Position numbers and translations under genes: made by a program. A model generated the notes under the pieces. That model searched no databases. It was not told the origin of the DNA and was given only the letters and a program-made list of their open reading frames with translations. From CAWDPQ01 sp049642465 (GTDB lineage Bacteria > Acidobacteriota > Vicinamibacteria > Vicinamibacterales > 2-12-FULL-66-21), in assembly GCA_049642465.1 (NCBI GenBank), contig JBAROV010000225.1:1-22212 (forward strand): a stretch of 22,212 nt of DNA, written 5' to 3'. The first letter of the stretch is position 1; every line of letters starts with the position of its first letter. This document shows, one piece after another, positions 15,517 to 22,212 of the stretch.

Positions 15517-16914
15517 TTGGCAGACACACGACTGAAGATTGCGGTTTTCATCGACTTCGACAATATCGAGATCGGGGTCAAATCCACGCTCGGCACACAG
15601 TTCGACATTGGGGTTGTCCTCGAAGCGCTCAAGGAACGCGGCGAGGTTGTCTCGAAGATCGCGTACGGCGACTGGACACGCGCTGGGGACTACAGCCGCT
15701 CCCTCACGCAACACGCGACCAAGCTCGTTCAACGCAACCTCACACCTGGTGGCGATAAGAACGGCGCCGACATCAATCTCGCGCTTGATGCGCTCGAGAT
15801 GGCGTTCACGCACACCCACATCAACGCCTACGTCATTGTTGGCGGGGACAGCGACTTCATTACCCTGGTCGAGAAGTTGAAGCAGTACGACAAGCAGGTG
15901 TTCGTGGTTGGCGGGCGCTCGTTCACGAGTCTCGTCATGCAGCGGAACTGCCACGAGTTCATCGCCTACGAAAACCTGGCTGGAGCGCGCCGGGGATCGG
16001 ATCGCCGTCAGACCGGTCCCGTATCGCAGGCTCCGATCGATCAGGCATTGCCGCTCGTTCGTCGGGCGCTGAAAGTGCTGACAGACCGGGAAGTGACGCC
16101 CCAGCTGGGACTCCTCAAGAGCACGCTCCTGCAGCTCGACTCGACCTTCTCGGAACGCTCGTACGGCGTCACCAGTTTTCGGGATTTCGCCCAGAAGCTT
16201 GCAGCCGCCGGATACGTCACACTTCGTGAGCACGGTCGCAACGTGCTGGTGGAACTGCGCGACGGCGCGTCCGGGCCGGGTGAGGACGGGCGATCGGATC
16301 AGACCAGTCGTCGCGAGAGCGATTCGTTTCCGTCAGCGTCACCCGCGCAGGAGCCACGCGCGGCGGATGGCGTCCGCGAGCTGCGCAGGGTTTTCGAGTC
16401 CACGCGGACCGCTCCGCGTTGGCCGATGTATTTGCGGCAGGCGAAACAGTTCATTCGCAGCATTGACGCGTCATTCGACGAGCGCAAGTTCGGGTTCGGC
16501 AATCTGCTTGATCTGTTGCGTGCGGCGCAACGCGAGGGGCTTTTCAAGCTCGAACGGGATCGGCAGGGGTCTGTCCGGCTGTTCCCCGGGCCGTCGATGC
16601 CCAGCGTCACCGCGGCTGACGACGATAATCGCGGAAACGTCGCGGAAACCGCCCCAGCGGCCGCAACCGACACGATCGCCCCCGAATCATGGTCGCAGGA
16701 CGAGAATTCCATCCCCGAACCGGAGCCCGAAATCGTCGAGGCGGCGGCCGTCCAGGAGATCGATGTCGCGCCGGTCGTGGATGCGGAAGAGATGCCCCAG
16801 GAGAAAGCCGCCGACACGGCGCGTACCCGGCGAGGTTCGCGCCCCGTGCGCACTCCGCGAAAACAGACAGACGCCCCGCGTCCTCGCAAACCGTCCCGCG
16901 CGCGGCCGCGGTAG
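15517..16914 (+). CDS. NYN-domain (LabA-like PIN-fold) RNase with two OST-HTH/LOTUS domains
   Basis: I start at the TTG at 15517 (465 residues), just before the NYN domain; a TTG at 15478 would add 13 residues, and neither start has a clear ribosome-binding site. The NYN domain (about 5-155) carries the acidic PIN-type metal site: D13 and D15 in 'VFIDFDNIE', D85 in 'KNGADINLALDALE', and D111 and D113 in 'IVGGDSDFITLV'. Two LOTUS domains follow, at about 175-247 ('RSYGVTSFRDFAQKLAAAGY') and about 285-357 ('RKFGFGNLLDLLRAAQREGL'). A disordered acidic segment (about 362-432, many Glu and Pro) and a strongly basic tail (about 433-465) complete it. Known NYN proteins are ribonucleases and LOTUS domains bind RNA, so this is probably a cytoplasmic RNA-processing enzyme; its target is unknown. 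No partner gene is adjacent, and the gene converges on dinB. Confidence 0.85.
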   Translation: MADTRLKIAVFIDFDNIEIGVKSTLGTQFDIGVVLEALKERGEVVSKIAYGDWTRAGDYSRSLTQHATKLVQRNLTPGGDKNGADINLALDALEMAFTHTHINAYVIVGGDSDFITLVEKLKQYDKQVFVVGGRSFTSLVMQRNCHEFIAYENLAGARRGSDRRQTGPVSQAPIDQALPLVRRALKVLTDREVTPQLGLLKSTLLQLDSTFSERSYGVTSFRDFAQKLAAAGYVTLREHGRNVLVELRDGASGPGEDGRSDQTSRRESDSFPSASPAQEPRAADGVRELRRVFESTRTAPRWPMYLRQAKQFIRSIDASFDERKFGFGNLLDLLRAAQREGLFKLERDRQGSVRLFPGPSMPSVTAADDDNRGNVAETAPAAATDTIAPESWSQDENSIPEPEPEIVEAAAVQEIDVAPVVDAEEMPQEKAADTARTRRGSRPVRTPRKQTDAPRPRKPSRARPR

Positions 16915-16970
16915 AAAAGGGGGACTGTCCCCTTTTCGCGTTTTGCGAAAAGGGGACAGTCCCCCTTTTC
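16914..16970. repeat. 26-bp perfect palindromic hairpin (REP-like) between convergent genes
   Basis: The arms at 16914-16939 and 16945-16970 are exact reverse complements around the loop GTTTT. Each arm contains its own near-palindrome (GGGGACTGTCCCC flanked by A and T runs), so each can also fold alone. The left arm starts on the last base of the NYN gene's TAG; the right arm ends within the dinB stop codon. A-run/G-C/T-run symmetry makes it a good bidirectional terminator. The nested palindrome resembles REP-type dispersed repeats, but copy number cannot be judged from this window. Confidence 0.85.
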
Positions 16971-18066
16971 AGAACGGCAACCGGGGTTCCCGAAGGTCGT
17001 CAACTGCAGGAGCGGCGCCGGTCTCGATCGGGTCCACCAGATTGTGGACGCTGACGCCCAGCAGCCGCACGGGTCGCCTGCCCGCCTCCGTCCGATCGAG
17101 CAGCGCGAGCGCACGCTGAACGATTTCCTCCACGTCCCGAGTTGGCGGCAAACGACTGTTGCTGCGCGTGATCGTCGCGAAGTCCGAGTAGCGCACCTTA
17201 ATCGTCACCGTCCGGCATAAGAGGGATTTCCGCTCCAGCCATCCGGCCCCGTCCCGAGCCATGCCGTCGATCTCCGCCCGAATCTGCGTCAGGTCGGTCA
17301 GGTCGGAGGAGAACGTATTCTCCGTTCCGGACGATTTCACCTCGCGGTTTGGAACAACGGGGCGGTCATCGACGCCGTCGGCGAGCTGACGCAGCCAGTC
17401 GCACTGACTGCCGACGGCCTCGCGAAGGACAGCGGGATCCGCGCGGCGAACATCCAGCAGTTTCTCGATCCCACGCTCTCGTAGTCGGCTGGCTGTGACG
17501 GGTCCTACGCCCCAGAGCGCATCGACCGTCAAACGCTGGAGAAAGTGTTCCACTCGCTCGGGCGCGATGACCGTCAGGCCATCGGGCTTTTTCCATGCCG
17601 ACGCAATCTTCGCGAGAAACTTGTTTGGGGCGACACCGGCGGACGCGGTGAGGCCGGTCGCCGTCCGAATCTCTGCCTTGATTCTCTGCGCCACGGTCCG
17701 CCCCAACGATTCTCCCCACGAATTCTCCGTGACGTCCAGGTACGCTTCGTCCAGCGACAGCGGCTCAACGAGCGGAGTCACGGAGCGGAAAATCTCGAAG
17801 ACCGCCTCGGAAGCCTCGCGATATCGATTGAAATCCGGCCGGACGATGAGGAGAGATGGACAGAGGCGGACGGCGCGCGCCATTGGTATGGCCGAGCGCA
17901 CGCCGAACGCGCGCGCTTCGTAGCTGGCGGCCGCGACCACACCGCGCCCGGCGGGACTGCCGCCCACCGCGACAGGCTTCCCGCGCAGCAACGGGTTGTC
18001 CCGCTGTTCCACCGACGCGTAAAACGCGTCCATGTCGATGTGCAGGATTCGACGTGGTGACGACAT
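16969..18066 (-). CDS. dinB: DNA polymerase IV (Y-family translesion polymerase)
   Basis: This 365-residue protein copies past DNA lesions with low fidelity. The palm motifs are 'ILHIDMDAFYASVE' (catalytic D11, with Y16 at the steric-gate position) and 'EPLSLDEAYLDVT' (catalytic D106 and E107). A fingers segment 'AASYEARAFGVRSAIPMARA' (46-65) and a helix-hairpin-helix 'LWGVGPVTASRLRERGIEKL' follow. The little-finger domain comes next ('EVKSSGTENTF', 'RTVTIKVRYSDFATITRS'). The C-terminus 'DLREPRLPF' is a weak version of the clamp-binding tail (often QLxLF). The length is usual for the family. It is a single gene, with no imuA or imuB nearby. The stop codon lies in the edge of the palindrome at 16914-16970. 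The 51-base gap to the divergent aldo/keto reductase gene must hold its promoter; I see no clear LexA-type box there. Confidence 0.95.
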   Translation of the reverse strand: MSSPRRILHIDMDAFYASVEQRDNPLLRGKPVAVGGSPAGRGVVAAASYEARAFGVRSAIPMARAVRLCPSLLIVRPDFNRYREASEAVFEIFRSVTPLVEPLSLDEAYLDVTENSWGESLGRTVAQRIKAEIRTATGLTASAGVAPNKFLAKIASAWKKPDGLTVIAPERVEHFLQRLTVDALWGVGPVTASRLRERGIEKLLDVRRADPAVLREAVGSQCDWLRQLADGVDDRPVVPNREVKSSGTENTFSSDLTDLTQIRAEIDGMARDGAGWLERKSLLCRTVTIKVRYSDFATITRSNSRLPPTRDVEEIVQRALALLDRTEAGRRPVRLLGVSVHNLVDPIETGAAPAVDDLREPRLPF

Positions 18067-18117
18067 GCCGTGCGCCGGAACCCGGTCCGCCAGACAGTAT
18101 CGGATAAGATCGGCCGG

Positions 18118-19104
18118 ATGCAGTACGTCAATCTGGGCCGCACCGGGTTGAAAGTCTCGCGACTGTGCCTCGGAATGATGACGTATGGCGATCCCGCCTG
18201 GCGCTCGTGGGTACTGCCGGAGGAAAAGGGACGACCGATCATTCGGCGCGCGATTGAAAGCGGCGTCAACTTCTTCGATACGGCCGACATGTATTCACTC
18301 GGGGTTTCCGAGGAGATCACCGGTCGTGCACTCAAGGATTTCTCGAAACGCGACGAGGTCGTTATCGCGACCAAGGTCTTCAACCCGATCGGGCCTGGTC
18401 CAAACGACCGCGGTCTTTCCCGCAAACACGTCCTCGCTTCAATCGACCAGTCGCTGCGCCGTCTCGGCACCGATTACGTGGACCTCTATCAGATCCACCG
18501 ATGGGATCCCGAGACGCCGATCGATGAGACGCTTTCGGCGCTCCACGATATCGTTCGTGCTGGAAAGGCCAGATATGTCGGCGCGTCAAGCATGTACGCC
18601 TGGCAGTTCTCCAAAGCGCTGTATCTGGCCGATCTTCACCGCTGGACGCGCTTCGTGTCCATGCAGAACCACTACAACCTGGTCTATCGCGAGGAAGAGC
18701 GCGAGATGATCCCGCTCTGTCTGGATCAAGGGGTCGCGATCATTCCGTGGAGTCCACTCGCACGCGGTTTTCTAACCGGGACCCGCCGCCCCTCAGATAC
18801 GAATCAGGCCGCGACGGCTACCCCGAGAGCCGCCGCGGACGATATTGCTCATCGCCTGTACTACGCTGCGTCTGATTTTCGGATCGTGGACCGAGTTGTC
18901 GCCCTCGCGAACGGTCGCGGACTGAAGCCTGCGCAGGTCGCTCTCGCCTGGCTGCTCGGACGTCCGGGCGTGGTCGCGCCAATCATTGGCGCGTCCAGGC
19001 AGGACCATCTGGACGAGGCGCTTGACGCCCTGGAAATCAATCTGGTTGACGAGGAGCGACGGGTGCTGGAAGAGCCGTACGAGCCTCACGCCGTCAAGAT
19101 GTAG
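18118..19104 (+). CDS. Aldo/keto reductase
   Basis: This 328-residue NADPH-dependent oxidoreductase reduces aldehydes or ketones. I chose the ATG at 18118 because the product begins with the canonical 'MQYVNLGRTGLKVSRLCLGM'; an in-frame GTG at 18070 would add 16 non-conserved residues. The catalytic tetrad is visible: D54 and Y59 in 'NFFDTADMYSLG', K86 in 'VVIATKVF' and H127 in 'YQIHRWD'. The cofactor-binding end appears as 'PIIGASRQDHLDEAL'. Length and motifs match the YajO/Kv-beta-like group, but the substrate cannot be told. The gene's last 11 bases overlap the end of the convergent minus-strand stub. Confidence 0.92.
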   Translation: MQYVNLGRTGLKVSRLCLGMMTYGDPAWRSWVLPEEKGRPIIRRAIESGVNFFDTADMYSLGVSEEITGRALKDFSKRDEVVIATKVFNPIGPGPNDRGLSRKHVLASIDQSLRRLGTDYVDLYQIHRWDPETPIDETLSALHDIVRAGKARYVGASSMYAWQFSKALYLADLHRWTRFVSMQNHYNLVYREEEREMIPLCLDQGVAIIPWSPLARGFLTGTRRPSDTNQAATATPRAAADDIAHRLYYAASDFRIVDRVVALANGRGLKPAQVALAWLLGRPGVVAPIIGASRQDHLDEALDALEINLVDEERRVLEEPYEPHAVKM

Positions 19105-19372
19105 CCAGCTGCGACGTGCAGGCGTGGATTACTTGACTGACGTGCTCACCGTGAATCGCCGGAAGACGCACGAATTGCAGCGAGGCCATCGGCCGTGCGA
19201 CGCCGTCCACCCGCACGAGGAACTGCTCCGGCCGCAGGTTCGCAACCGGCGTCCCATCGTCAGCCAGCACGGAGACGTGAATCGTGACGAGTTCCACGCC
19301 CGATTTGAACTGCGGCGGTTGATTCTGAACCGCAAGGATCAACACGAGGATGTATCCGCCGACGGTCTTCAC
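19094..19372 (-). pseudogene. Truncated N-terminus of a VWFA-related secreted protein
   Basis: The 92-residue product begins with a likely signal peptide ('MKTVGGYILVLILAV'). It continues with 'FKSGVELVTIHVSVLADDG' and 'RPEQFLVRVDGVARPMAS'. This is how acidobacterial VWFA-related proteins (TIGR03436-type) start, just before their von Willebrand A domain. Here the protein stops about 25 residues later, with no VWA domain and no MIDAS motif. The last residues do not look like the family, and the stop lies inside the 3' end of the aldo/keto reductase gene. I infer a deletion remnant, though a real small secreted protein cannot be excluded. The GTG start is 2 bases after the PadR stop, so the two would be co-transcribed. 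Confidence 0.55.
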
Positions 19373-19374
19373 CG

Positions 19375-19722
19375 CTACAAGGCCTCGAGTTGGCGTTCCA
19401 GTCCTTCAGACATCGACTGCATCGTACGATACGCGCGGCCGAGCGCACGCTGCCCGAGATCGTCCATCAGATAGTGCTTCCTTCGTCTGCCGCCGCGCTG
19501 GTGCGTGGGGTTACCCATGTAGGAGCAGATCATCCGCTTTTCCTCGAGCCGCGCCAGCGTCATGTACAGCGTTCCGACGCCGACGTCTCTCGTCGTCCGT
19601 TCTTCGATGTCGCGACGAATGGCCGCGCCGTAGGCACCGTTTCCGAGGCGAAGCAGCGACAACAGTACGAGTTGTTCGAATTCTCCGATCAGCGGCGCCG
19701 AGTAGTCTCTGGTATGTCTCAC
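19375..19722 (-). CDS. PadR-family transcriptional regulator
   Basis: This 115-residue DNA-binding regulator has the typical PadR winged helix: 'GEFEQLVLLSLLRLGNGAYG' (13-32), the recognition part 'VGVGTLYMTLARLEEKRMIC' (about 47-66) and the wing 'GGRRRKHYLMDDLGQRAL'. A short C-terminal helix ('YRTMQSMSEGLERQLEAL') would form the dimer. PadR proteins repress transcription and release DNA on ligand binding or regulator turnover. The start is a GTG at 19722. Neighbours are the truncated VWFA stub, just downstream and probably co-transcribed, and the divergent glutamine synthetase. PadR may act on its own promoter in the shared gap. Confidence 0.88.
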   Translation of the reverse strand: MRHTRDYSAPLIGEFEQLVLLSLLRLGNGAYGAAIRRDIEERTTRDVGVGTLYMTLARLEEKRMICSYMGNPTHQRGGRRRKHYLMDDLGQRALGRAYRTMQSMSEGLERQLEAL

Positions 19723-19851
19723 ATTGTCAAGTATATAACCTTCAAAATGGCCTTGCCCGTCGACTCACGTCCCATCCATAATAAGCAGCACACCGTGCCC
19801 GCAATCGTTCACCTCATCGAGCTTCTTCGGGAAAGAAAGGACACACCGCAC
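19723..19851. promoter_or_regulatory. Divergent control region between padR and the glutamine synthetase gene
   Basis: An AT-rich patch at 19724-19746 contains TTGTCAAGTATATAACC; on the minus strand it reads GGTTATATACTTGACAA directly before the PadR start. The short palindrome-like TATATA makes it a candidate self-operator or promoter. On the plus strand AAAGGA at 19836-19841 sits 10 bases before the ATG at 19852. No exact promoter can be assigned. Confidence 0.35.
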
Positions 19852-22032
19852 ATGGCCGCCGCACCATCAGGAGACGCAGTCAGCAGGATCAACGAGTGGA
19901 CGGGCCGCGCCGCGACAACCGCTCCAGCGCGCAAACCGACCGATGATTTCGGCTCGCTCACATTCAATGAGGAAGTCCAGCGCGCACGGTTGCCGAAAGA
20001 TGTCTTTCGCGCATTGCGGCGCGCAATCGCGCACGCCGAAAGCCTCGATCCTTCAGTGGCCGACATCGTGGCCAGCGCGCTGAAGGACTGGGCGGTCGAG
20101 CACGGCGCCACGCACTACACCCACTGGTTCCAGCCGATGACCGGCATCACCGCCGAGAAACACGATTCGTTTCTCACGCCGACGCCAGATGGTCGTGCGG
20201 TCGCGGAATTCAGCGGCAAGGAGCTGGTCAAGGGGGAACCGGACGCCTCGAGTTTTCCGTCCGGGGGCATGAGGTCTACCTTCGAGGCCCGCGGCTATAC
20301 CGCCTGGGATCCGACGAGCCCGCCCTGGCTGCTCGTGACACCGAACGGCACGACGCTCGTCATTCCGACGGCGTTCGTGAGCTGGACCGGCGAAGCCCTC
20401 GACAAGAAGACGCCGCTGCTTCGATCGATGGATGCGCTGTCAAAGCAGGCCGTCCGCATTTTGCGGCTGTTCGGCTCGAAGGCGCAGCGCGTTGTCACGA
20501 CCTGCGGTCCCGAGCAGGAATACTTCCTGATCGATCGGCAGTTCTATTTCAACCGGCCCGATCTCATCAATGCCGGCCGGACGCTCTTCGGCGCGAGGCC
20601 GCCGAAGGGACAGGAGATGGAAGACCACTACTTCGGGTCCATCCCTGACCGCGTCCTGGCGTTCATGATGGAAGTCGAGCGCGAGCTCTACAAGGTCGGC
20701 GTGCCGGTCAAGACGCGGCACAACGAAGTTGCACCGAGTCAGTACGAAGTCGCACCGATCTTCGAGAACGCGAACGTCGCCACCGATCATCAGATGATGA
20801 CGATGGAGATGATGCGGCGGATCGCGCCGAAGTTCGGGTTGGCGGTCCTGTTCCACGAAAAGCCGTTTGCCGGCGTCAACGGCTCCGGCAAGCACCTGAA
20901 CTGGAGCATGAGTGACGATCAGGGCAACAACCTGCTGAACCCAGGCGACACGCCGCACGACAACATCCAGTTCCTGGTATTCGTCGCGGCCGTGCTCCGG
21001 GCCGTGAACAAGTTCCAGGGTCTGCTGCGATTTGGCATTGCCAGCGCGGGAAACGATCATCGGCTGGGCGCGAACGAGGCGCCGCCGGCCATCATCTCCG
21101 TGTTCCTGGGAGACATGCTGACCGACATCTTTGCGCAGATCGAAAAGGCGGGCAGCGCAAAGTCAACGAAGACGGGCGGCATTCTCGACATCGGCGTCGG
21201 CGTGCTCCCGAAGCTGCCCCGGGACGCAGGGGATCGCAACCGTACGAGTCCGTTTGCGTTTACCGGGAACAAGTTCGAGTTCCGCGCCGTCTCGGCAAAT
21301 CAGAGCATCGCCATCCCGAACGTCACGCTCAACGTCGCCGTGGCCGAGTCACTCGACTACGCGGCCACAGAGCTTGAAAAAGGACTGCGCGAAGGCAAGA
21401 AGCTCCAGGGAGCCGTGAAGCAGCTCCTGACGAAGCTGATCAAGGAGAACAAGCGGATCATCTTCAACGGGAACAACTACTCCGACGACTGGCAGAAGGA
21501 AGCAGGCAAACGCGGGCTGCTCAACCACCGCACGTCAGTCGATGCATTCGGCGAAATCCTGAAGCCTGACGTCGTGAAGGCGTTCGAGAGCTACGGCGTC
21601 CTCAATGAACGCGAGCTGCGGGCGCGTCACGAAGTTGCGCTCGAGCAGTACAACAAGACGATCAACATCGAAGCGCAGTTGATGGTTCTGATGGCGAACC
21701 GCTATATCCTGCCCGCCGCGTACCGCTATCAGGGACAGGTCGCGGAAAGCGTTGCCGCGGTGAAGGCAGCGGGTGCGGTGTCGAAGGAATCACGCCGAGC
21801 GCTCGACAACATCTGCAAGTTGTCCGACGAGTTCAAGATCCGGCTCGACAAGTTGCAGGAGCTGCTAGAACACGAGGGCAACGGCAACGCGGAGAAGCAC
21901 GCGAAGTACTTCCGCGATAAGGTCGTACCGGCCATGACCGCGCTCCGCGAGTCAGGCGATAACCTCGAATGCATCGTCCCGCACGATGTCTGGCCACTCC
22001 CGACGTACCGGGAAATGTTGTTTGTGAAATAA
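19852..22032 (+). CDS. glnN: Glutamine synthetase type III
   Basis: This enzyme makes glutamine from glutamate, ammonia and ATP in the cytoplasm. I start at the ATG at 19852 (726 residues), matching the usual GSIII length. An earlier in-frame ATG (19747) exists, and the frame stays open further upstream across the antisense PadR gene, which I take as chance. GSIII hallmarks are present: 'FPSGGMRSTFEARGYTAWD' (135-153), 'TCGPEQEYFLID' (217-228, E221 and E223 as metal ligands), 'RHNEVAPSQYEVAPIFE' (289-305), 'GVNGSGKHLNWSM' (341-353, ammonium/substrate site) and 'AGNDHRLGANEAPPAI' (399-414). 'NRTSPFAFTGNKFEFRAV' (463-480) contains the nucleotide-binding Arg. The C-terminal quarter is the helical GSIII extension. 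This family lacks the adenylylation control of GSI and forms double hexameric rings. No other nitrogen gene is adjacent. Confidence 0.96.
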   Translation: MAAAPSGDAVSRINEWTGRAATTAPARKPTDDFGSLTFNEEVQRARLPKDVFRALRRAIAHAESLDPSVADIVASALKDWAVEHGATHYTHWFQPMTGITAEKHDSFLTPTPDGRAVAEFSGKELVKGEPDASSFPSGGMRSTFEARGYTAWDPTSPPWLLVTPNGTTLVIPTAFVSWTGEALDKKTPLLRSMDALSKQAVRILRLFGSKAQRVVTTCGPEQEYFLIDRQFYFNRPDLINAGRTLFGARPPKGQEMEDHYFGSIPDRVLAFMMEVERELYKVGVPVKTRHNEVAPSQYEVAPIFENANVATDHQMMTMEMMRRIAPKFGLAVLFHEKPFAGVNGSGKHLNWSMSDDQGNNLLNPGDTPHDNIQFLVFVAAVLRAVNKFQGLLRFGIASAGNDHRLGANEAPPAIISVFLGDMLTDIFAQIEKAGSAKSTKTGGILDIGVGVLPKLPRDAGDRNRTSPFAFTGNKFEFRAVSANQSIAIPNVTLNVAVAESLDYAATELEKGLREGKKLQGAVKQLLTKLIKENKRIIFNGNNYSDDWQKEAGKRGLLNHRTSVDAFGEILKPDVVKAFESYGVLNERELRARHEVALEQYNKTINIEAQLMVLMANRYILPAAYRYQGQVAESVAAVKAAGAVSKESRRALDNICKLSDEFKIRLDKLQELLEHEGNGNAEKHAKYFRDKVVPAMTALRESGDNLECIVPHDVWPLPTYREMLFVK

Positions 22033-22035
22033 CCC

Positions 22036-22083
22036 AAGGGACAAGGGACAGGGGAGAAGTTTTTCCCTTGTCCCTTGTCCCTT
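22036..22083. terminator. 20-bp hairpin terminator after glutamine synthetase
   Basis: The arms at 22036-22055 and 22064-22083 pair along 20 bases with a single G-T pair, around an 8-base loop (GAAGTTTT). The repeated unit is AAGGGAC (GTCCCTT on the other arm). The hairpin starts 4 bases after the TAA of the glutamine synthetase gene and is followed by TTCCCTTT. It lies between converging genes, so it can end both transcripts. Confidence 0.75.
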
Positions 22084-22090
22084 TTCCCTT

Positions 22091-22212
22091 TCAGAGACTC
22101 AACTCCCCCGAACCCACGATCACAGCCCGTCCCCCGACACGGACTCGAGTGATGTCATCGCCCTCAGAATCGATTGCAATGTGGATGCGGCTCGGCCGGC
22201 CCATCGCAACTC
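22091..22212 (-). CDS. PhzF-family protein, C-terminal 40 residues (partial at window edge)
   Basis: The frame runs from the right window edge to a TGA at 22091-22093. It encodes 'VAMGRPSRIHIAID', a short acidic turn, then 'ITRVRVGGRAVIVGSGELSL'. 'MGRPSRI' followed by 'VxVGGRAVxVGxGEL' is the characteristic end of PhzF-like isomerases/epimerases (phenazine biosynthesis family). Most of the gene is outside the window, so activity and residues cannot be checked, and membership in PhzF does not imply phenazine production. It converges on the glutamine synthetase gene with the hairpin at 22036-22083 between them. Confidence 0.7.
   Translation of the reverse strand, partial: VAMGRPSRIHIAIDSEGDDITRVRVGGRAVIVGSGELSL

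Noticed and set aside
18067..18117. LexA/SOS box upstream of dinB
   Set aside because: The 51-base gap shows no CTG-N10-CAG or GAAC-type palindrome that I can support.
19390..19851. 154-residue N-terminal extension of glutamine synthetase
   Set aside because: It runs antisense through the PadR gene and adds nothing recognisable. GSIII proteins are about 700-730 residues, so the ATG at 19852 fits.

Overview
This is a GC-rich, gene-dense bacterial chromosome segment. The gene types (carboxypeptidase-regulatory-like repeats, a VWFA-like N-terminus of the kind abundant in Acidobacteriota, a PQQ-type propeller opening 'PQWRGPNRDG', PadR, HlyD-like adaptors with a MacB-type permease) suggest a soil acidobacterium, perhaps Vicinamibacteria. 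That placement is inference from gene content; there is no rRNA or other phylogenetic marker in the window. I see no tRNA, rRNA, CRISPR array, insertion sequence or phage gene.

Layout. (1) 1-580: 3' end of a secreted or surface protein with two carboxypeptidase-regulatory-like domains, split into two frames by an exact 10-bp tandem duplication. (2) 828-5947, plus strand: a tight cluster of three consecutive HlyD-like periplasmic adaptor proteins and one MacB/FtsX-type permease, with no ATPase and no outer-membrane channel alongside. (3) 5985-12820, minus strand: addB then addA, a helicase-nuclease pair for double-strand-break end resection, overlapping by 4 bp. (4) 12934-16914, plus strand: a tandem-domain cyclophilin, a PQQ-like beta-propeller protein and a NYN-nuclease protein with two LOTUS (OST-HTH) domains. 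(5) 16969-18066, minus: DNA polymerase IV (dinB). (6) 18118-19104, plus: aldo/keto reductase. (7) 19094-19722, minus: a PadR regulator followed by a stub of a VWFA-type secreted protein. (8) 19852-22032, plus: type III glutamine synthetase. (9) 22091-22212, minus: C-terminus of a PhzF-family protein running off the window.

How the genes fit together. The adaptor/permease block looks like one operon for an ABC-type export or envelope-remodelling machine. AddAB and DinB are both DNA-repair functions but are separate transcription units. The remaining genes are mostly singletons. Gene ends are marked by several unrelated palindromes: a 26-bp perfect hairpin between the NYN gene and dinB, a 20-bp hairpin between glutamine synthetase and phzF, an inverted repeat upstream of the propeller gene, and a G/C hairpin just before the third adaptor.

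The best candidates for something unusual are the three-adaptor/one-permease cluster with a shared insertion in the adaptors, the NYN-LOTUS-LOTUS protein with a charged tail, the frame-breaking 10-bp duplication, and the truncated VWFA stub that overlaps its convergent neighbour. I found no clear new defence or mobile system.
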